64,000 bases of DNA, taken from positions 31,976 through 95,975 of the forward strand of contig JAZREA010000012.1 in NCBI GenBank assembly GCA_045660545.1. Direction: 5' to 3'. Under the pieces are notes generated by a model. The model searched no databases. It worked only from the letters and a program-made list of their open reading frames with translations, and was not told the origin of the DNA. This DNA is from JAZREA01 sp045660545. GTDB taxonomy: Bacteria > Bacillota > Clostridia > Monoglobales > Firm-18. Below are positions 59,661 to 64,000 of the stretch, in pieces. Position numbers and translations under genes: made by a program. The first letter of the stretch is position 1. The number at the start of each line of letters is the position of its first letter.

Positions 59661-60596
59661 ATGAAAAAAATATTCATAGACGGAAAGGCCGGTACTACCG
59701 GTATCAGGATTTTCGATAGAATAAAAAACAGAGACGATATTGAGGTGATTTCCCTTTCGGAAGAAAAGAGGAAGGACCCTAAGTATCGTAAGGAAGCTAT
59801 AAACAGTGCGGACGTTGTTATGCTTTGTCTTCCCGACGAGGCTTCGATTGAGGCGGTTGCGATGGTGGAAAATGACAACACGGTTGTTATAGATACTTCC
59901 ACGGCACACAGAACCAATCCCGACTGGGCGTACGGCTTTCCCGAGCTTTCCGACGAGTTTAAGAAAAAGGTTAAAAGCTCAAAGCGTATCGCGGTGCCGG
60001 GCTGCCATGCGAGCGGATTTGTTGCTCTTTTGTATCCGTTGATTGAGGCGGGGATTATTGAGCGCGACGCTTTGCTTACATGTCATTCTGTAACAGGATA
60101 CAGCGGCGGCGGAAAGAAGATGATTGCGCAGTACGAAGAGGACGAAAGAGATATGCTCCTCGACGCGCCAAGACAATATGCGCTTACTCAGAACCACAAG
60201 CATCTAAGAGAGATGAAGGCTATAACCGGGCTTGTAAGCGAGCCGATTTTTTGCCCTATTGTTTCGGACTTTTACAGCGGTATGGTGGTTACTGTGCCGA
60301 TTTTTAAGAGTATGTTATGCAACGGAAAGACAGCAGAGGACATAAAGGCTGTTTACAAAAGCAAGTATGCAGACAGCGAGATAGTAAGGTACGTAGAGGG
60401 TGCTGACGAGCAGGGATTTTTGTCAGCAAACAAGCTACACTTTAAGGACAGTATGGAGATTGCCGTTTACGGAAACGAGGAAAGAATTTTGCTTACAGCA
60501 AGGTACGACAACCTCGGCAAAGGTGCGTCGGGTGCGGCGCTTGAATGCTTAAACATTGTGCTTGGGAACGAAAAAACGGCTAATCTGGACATTTAG
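59661..60596 (+). CDS. argC: N-acetyl-gamma-glutamyl-phosphate reductase (short form)
   Basis: 311 residues, the shorter of the two ArgC types. NADP fold starting KIFIDGKAGTTGIRI, catalytic Cys in AVPGCHASGF (about residue 114) and GYSGGGKKM. Third step of arginine synthesis. The ATG at 59643 is in frame, but CTTGGAGGTG precedes the ATG at 59661. First gene of argCJBDF. Confidence 0.95.
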   Translation: MKKIFIDGKAGTTGIRIFDRIKNRDDIEVISLSEEKRKDPKYRKEAINSADVVMLCLPDEASIEAVAMVENDNTVVIDTSTAHRTNPDWAYGFPELSDEFKKKVKSSKRIAVPGCHASGFVALLYPLIEAGIIERDALLTCHSVTGYSGGGKKMIAQYEEDERDMLLDAPRQYALTQNHKHLREMKAITGLVSEPIFCPIVSDFYSGMVVTVPIFKSMLCNGKTAEDIKAVYKSKYADSEIVRYVEGADEQGFLSANKLHFKDSMEIAVYGNEERILLTARYDNLGKGASGAALECLNIVLGNEKTANLDI

Positions 60597-60608
60597 GGAG
60601 GATTTATC

Positions 60609-61820
60609 ATGAATATAATAGAAGGTGGAGTTTGTGCGGCAAAGGGCTTTTTGGCAAACGGAATCCACTGCGGAATCAGAAAGAACCATCTAAAAAAAGA
60701 CCTTGCGCTTATATACAGTGAGACAAAGGCGGCAACAGCGGCTGTTTACACAACAAACCTTGTTAAAGGTGCGCCTCTTACAGTAACAAAGGACCATATT
60801 AAAAACGGGGTGGCGCAGGCGCTTATATGCAACAGCGGTAATGCCAACACCTGCAACGCAAACGGAATTGAAATCGCCGAAGAGATGAGCGACATTACCG
60901 CCCAAAAGCTTGGGATATCCGCAGACGATGTGGTTGTAGCCTCGACAGGTGTAATAGGACAGCCTCTTAATATAGAGCCTATTAAGAACGGAATGGACGA
61001 GCTTGTGGGCGGGCTTGGTAAGAACAGCCTCGCAGCAGCTGAGGGGATTATGACTACCGACACAAAGGTAAAGGAGATTGCGGTCAGCTTTAACATCGGC
61101 GGCAAGGAATGTAAAATCGGCGGTATTGCCAAGGGCTCGGGGATGATACATCCTAACATGGCCACTATGCTTGTGTTTATCACAACCGACTGCGCTATAA
61201 GCGCTAACATGCTTCAGGCGGCACTTTCGACAGATATTACAAACACATTTAATATGATTAGTATAGACGGAGACACCTCGACTAACGACATGGTAGTTGT
61301 TATGGCGAACGGTATGGCTGAGAACGCACCGATTACAAGCTTTGGTGAGGAATTTGATACATTTATGAAAGCGCTTAACACTGTTACGGTTTATCTTTGC
61401 AGACAAATCGCCGCAGACGGCGAGGGAGCTACAAAGCTTTTGGAGTGCAAGGTTAAAAACGCACCTGATGTACAGACTGCCAAAACGGTTGCAAAGTCTG
61501 TTGTGTGCTCTTCGCTTTTAAAGGCCGCTATGTTCGGCGCGGACGCAAACTGGGGAAGAGTACTTTGCGCAATAGGTTACTCGGGAGCTAAGGTTGACGT
61601 ATTAAAGATAGATATCGCCTTTACATCCGAAAAAGGTACAATCAGCGTTTGTAAAGACGGGGCAGGAATTCCTTTCTCGGAAGAAAAGGCAAAGGAAATA
61701 CTGCTTGAAGATGAAATAGAGATACTTGTTGACTTAAACGACGGGGAGTGCGAGGCAACAGCCTGGGGATGCGACCTTACGTATGATTATGTAAAGATTA
61801 ACGGAGACTACCGTACTTGA
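60609..61820 (+). CDS. argJ: bifunctional glutamate N-acetyltransferase / ornithine acetyltransferase
   Basis: 403 residues. Self-cleaving Ntn-type enzyme; the cleavage/nucleophile Thr lies in HPNMATMLVF (about residue 190). It moves the acetyl group from acetylornithine to glutamate, making the pathway cyclic; whether it also uses acetyl-CoA cannot be told from sequence. Ends EATAWGCDLTYDYVKINGDY as usual. RBS AGGGAGGA. Confidence 0.96.
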   Translation: MNIIEGGVCAAKGFLANGIHCGIRKNHLKKDLALIYSETKAATAAVYTTNLVKGAPLTVTKDHIKNGVAQALICNSGNANTCNANGIEIAEEMSDITAQKLGISADDVVVASTGVIGQPLNIEPIKNGMDELVGGLGKNSLAAAEGIMTTDTKVKEIAVSFNIGGKECKIGGIAKGSGMIHPNMATMLVFITTDCAISANMLQAALSTDITNTFNMISIDGDTSTNDMVVVMANGMAENAPITSFGEEFDTFMKALNTVTVYLCRQIAADGEGATKLLECKVKNAPDVQTAKTVAKSVVCSSLLKAAMFGADANWGRVLCAIGYSGAKVDVLKIDIAFTSEKGTISVCKDGAGIPFSEEKAKEILLEDEIEILVDLNDGECEATAWGCDLTYDYVKINGDYRT

Positions 61821-61836
61821 TTGGAGTGTAACAGAC

Positions 61837-62688
61837 ATGAAAATTTCTAACACAGACAGGGCCAAAATACTTACAGAGGCATTGCCTTATATACAAAAGT
61901 ACAACGGCAAGATAGTTGTTGTTAAATATGGCGGTAACGCGATGATTAACGAGGAGTTAAAGGCGGCTGTTATGGGCGACATCGTTTTGCTTTCGCTTAT
62001 CGGTGTACGTGTGGTTTTGGTACACGGCGGCGGTCCTGAAATAACCGAGATGCTTGCAAAAATCGGCAAAAAGTCCGAGTTTGTGGACGGACTGCGCGTT
62101 ACGGACAAGGAAACGGCTGACATTGTACAGATGGTGCTTGCAGGTAAGGTTAACAAAAGCCTTGTAAACTATATCCAGGGTATAGGCGGCAGAGCTATCG
62201 GTCTTTGCGGAACGGACGGACATATGATTAAGGCGAAGATGAAGGACGAAAGGCTTGGCTTTGTCGGGGAGATTACTGACGTTAACACTGACCCGATTTT
62301 AGACGTTTTAGACAAAGGATACATTCCCGTTGTATCGACTATTGGTTGCGACAACGATGGAAATGTATACAACATCAACGCAGACACAGCTGCCGCTAAA
62401 ATAGCGGGCAAGTTGCAGGCGGAAAGTCTGATTTCGATGACTGATATACGCGGAATTTTAAGAGACAAGGACGATGAGGACACATTAATTCCTGTTGTTA
62501 ATGTCAGCGAAGCTCCGCAGCTTATCCATTCAGGAGTTATTTCCGGCGGTATGATACCTAAGATTGAATGCTGTATAGAGGCGATACGCCAGGGTGTGAG
62601 CAAGGTGTTCATTGTTGACGGGCGTGTTCCTCATTCGATTTTGATTGAAGTGCTTACCGACGAGGGTATTGGCACAATGTTTGAATAA
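61837..62688 (+). CDS. argB: acetylglutamate kinase
   Basis: 283 residues, amino acid kinase fold. VVKYGGNAM (phosphate-binding Lys) at the start, LVHGGGPEI, and NINADTAAAKIA. An N-terminal helix (about 25 residues) before the fold is typical of arginine-inhibited hexameric forms, so feedback inhibition is likely (inference). Second step of the pathway. Confidence 0.97.
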   Translation: MKISNTDRAKILTEALPYIQKYNGKIVVVKYGGNAMINEELKAAVMGDIVLLSLIGVRVVLVHGGGPEITEMLAKIGKKSEFVDGLRVTDKETADIVQMVLAGKVNKSLVNYIQGIGGRAIGLCGTDGHMIKAKMKDERLGFVGEITDVNTDPILDVLDKGYIPVVSTIGCDNDGNVYNINADTAAAKIAGKLQAESLISMTDIRGILRDKDDEDTLIPVVNVSEAPQLIHSGVISGGMIPKIECCIEAIRQGVSKVFIVDGRVPHSILIEVLTDEGIGTMFE

Positions 62689-62700
62689 TGGAGAATAAAT

Positions 62701-63858
62701 ATGAATGTTAAACAGCTTGACAAAGAGTATATAATGCCGACCTATGCGCGATTTGACCTTGAAATTGTTTCGGGCAAGGGAAGCACTTTGTACGACGAAA
62801 ACAACAAAAAGTATATTGACTTTGGTACCGGGATTGCGGTTAACACGTTTGGCGCTTGTGATGATGAGTGGAAAGCTGCGGTTTTAGAGCAGATTAATAA
62901 AATTCAGCATACTTCTAACCTTTATTACAGTGAGCCTTGTGCTAAGCTTGCCAAAATCCTGTGCGAAAAGACGGGGATGAAGAAGGTGTTCTTTGCAAAC
63001 TCGGGCGCTGAGGCTAACGAGGGCGCAATCAAGGGCGCAAGAAAGTATGGCACGGACATAAACCCTGACAAGAATGTTATTATTACGCTTAATAACAGCT
63101 TCCACGGAAGGACTATTACCACCCTTTCTGCTACGGGGCAGGATGTGTTCCATAAAAACTTTACACCCTTTACAGAAGGCTTTGTTCATGTAGATGCAAA
63201 CGACATAAGCGCACTGAAAGCGGCGATTAACGAAAAAGTTTGCGCTATTATGATAGAGGTTGTACAAGGCGAGGGCGGAGTTAACGCTCTTGATACGGAA
63301 TATCTGGCGGAGATTGAAAAAATCACTACCGAAAATGACATTTTGTTGGTTGTAGACGAAGTACAGACAGGAAACGGCAGAACAGGAAAGCTGTATTCGT
63401 ACATGCACTACGGACTTACACCCGACATTGTATCGACTGCAAAGGGACTTGCAGGCGGACTGCCGATAGGGGCGGTTATGTTTGGCGAAAGGGTAGAAGG
63501 TGTGCTTGGTGCAGGCAGCCATGGTTCTACATTTGGAGGCAACCCTGTGTGTGCCGCGGCGGCGCTTAGCATAATTAACAGGCTTGATGACAAGCTTCTT
63601 GACAGCGTACGCGAAAAGAGTAAGTACATTGTAAACAAGCTTTTAGGTATAAAGGGAGTTGTTTCTGTCAGCGGGCTTGGATTTATGCTTGGTGTTGAAA
63701 TAGAAAAGGACGCTAAGGAAGTAGCGGCAAAGTGTTTGGAAAACGGACTTGTGGTGCTTACTGCGAAGAACAAAGTAAGGCTTTTACCCGCTCTTAACAT
63801 AAGCTACGAAGAAATAGACGCAGGACTTGCAATTTTAGAAAACGTATTAAACGCATAA
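62701..63858 (+). CDS. argD: acetylornithine aminotransferase
   Basis: 385 residues, class III PLP aminotransferase. FANSGAEANEGAIK, LVVDEVQTGNGRTGK and the cofactor Lys in STAKGLAGGLPIGA (about residue 243). Converts N-acetylglutamate semialdehyde to acetylornithine. In operon position between argB and argF, 12 bases after argB. Confidence 0.97.
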   Translation: MNVKQLDKEYIMPTYARFDLEIVSGKGSTLYDENNKKYIDFGTGIAVNTFGACDDEWKAAVLEQINKIQHTSNLYYSEPCAKLAKILCEKTGMKKVFFANSGAEANEGAIKGARKYGTDINPDKNVIITLNNSFHGRTITTLSATGQDVFHKNFTPFTEGFVHVDANDISALKAAINEKVCAIMIEVVQGEGGVNALDTEYLAEIEKITTENDILLVVDEVQTGNGRTGKLYSYMHYGLTPDIVSTAKGLAGGLPIGAVMFGERVEGVLGAGSHGSTFGGNPVCAAAALSIINRLDDKLLDSVREKSKYIVNKLLGIKGVVSVSGLGFMLGVEIEKDAKEVAAKCLENGLVVLTAKNKVRLLPALNISYEEIDAGLAILENVLNA

Positions 63859-63872
63859 AAGGGGAGTTTATT

Positions 63873-64000
63873 ATGAAACATCTTTTGAAGCTATCGGATT
63901 TATCGACAGAGGAAATAACCAATTTGCTAAATATGGCGGACCAGCTTAAATACGAAAAGAAAAATGGAATACCGCACAGGCATCTTGAAGGAAAGTCGCT
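63873..64000 (+). CDS. argF: ornithine carbamoyltransferase, 3' end outside window
   Basis: Only the first 42 codons are inside. The sequence MKHLLKLSDLSTEEITNLLN and the following HRHLEGKS stretch match the start of ornithine carbamoyltransferases, which make citrulline from ornithine and carbamoyl phosphate. AAAGGGGAG precedes the ATG. Position after argD supports the call. Confidence 0.92.
   Translation, partial: MKHLLKLSDLSTEEITNLLNMADQLKYEKKNGIPHRHLEGKS

Noticed and set aside
1..64000. CRISPR arrays, insertion sequences and rRNA genes
   Set aside because: No regularly spaced repeats, transposase-like frames or rRNA segments were found on reading the window.

Overview
The window looks like chromosomal DNA of a low-to-moderate GC, Gram-positive-type Clostridia (Firmicutes) bacterium, probably an anaerobic gut or sediment lineage. 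Evidence: the yggS-sepF-yggT-ylmH-divIVA-ileS gene order, a T-box in front of ileS, a PyrR attenuator, strong AGGAGG-type ribosome binding sites, consensus sigma-A promoters with 17-base spacers, and a PaaK plus ACT-domain pair typical of fermenters of aromatic amino acids. Assignment below class level is not possible from the sequence alone.

Layout. 1-2.2 kb: end of a phenylacetate-CoA ligase gene, a tandem ACT protein and a DUF554 membrane protein. 2.2-2.6 kb: tRNA-Trp and a 60-bp direct repeat of its 3' end and terminator around a structured element. 2.7-9 kb: sugar isomerase-like protein, calcium-type P-ATPase, LexA-like S24 repressor, secreted stalk/parvulin protein, SCP2-like protein. 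9.2-11.9 kb: argG and argH behind a promoter with two probable ArgR boxes. 12-14.9 kb: AraC regulator divergent from a type I dehydroquinate dehydratase-like gene, an internally deleted SDR gene and a PIG3-type oxidoreductase. 15-24.3 kb: tRNA-Gly, typA, miaB, ylbF, mutS, mutL, miaA. 24.3-32 kb: HlyD-like protein, yggS, sepF, yggT, ylmH, divIVA, T-box, ileS. 32-41.2 kb (minus strand): htrA, a two-component system, tatD, metG, alr, a FemAB-type transferase and a phosphodiesterase with an apparently leaderless promoter. 41.2-43.4 kb: DUF1836 protein, hemolysin III/PAQR protein, pyrR behind its own attenuator. 43.4-46.7 kb: an isolated terminase, small membrane protein and portal gene set with no other phage genes. 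46.7-55.7 kb: nitroreductase, then a catabolic cluster (KDPG aldolase-VOC fusion; RraA, two 2-hydroxyacid dehydrogenases, M20 hydrolase, zinc alcohol dehydrogenase, class III aminotransferase) with a GntR/FCD regulator and two copies of its likely operator. 55.8-59.5 kb: QueT-like transporter, radical SAM protein, long leader and a CapD-like sugar dehydratase. 59.6-64 kb: argC-argJ-argB-argD-argF, the last cut by the window end.

How the parts work together. argCJBDF and argGH together cover arginine synthesis from glutamate; ArgJ recycles the acetyl group, so no separate argA or argE is needed. Both loci carry similar AT-rich boxes at their promoters. The sepF-divIVA group, the alr/FemAB genes and the CapD-like enzyme serve division and envelope synthesis. 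mutS-mutL-miaA-miaB form a repair and tRNA-modification block. The least explained parts are the GntR-controlled catabolic operon (48.4-55.7 kb), the orphan terminase-portal module (43.4-46.6 kb), and two diverged copies of a hairpin-rich intergenic element (2.3-2.4 kb and 33.6-33.7 kb), each between direct repeats.
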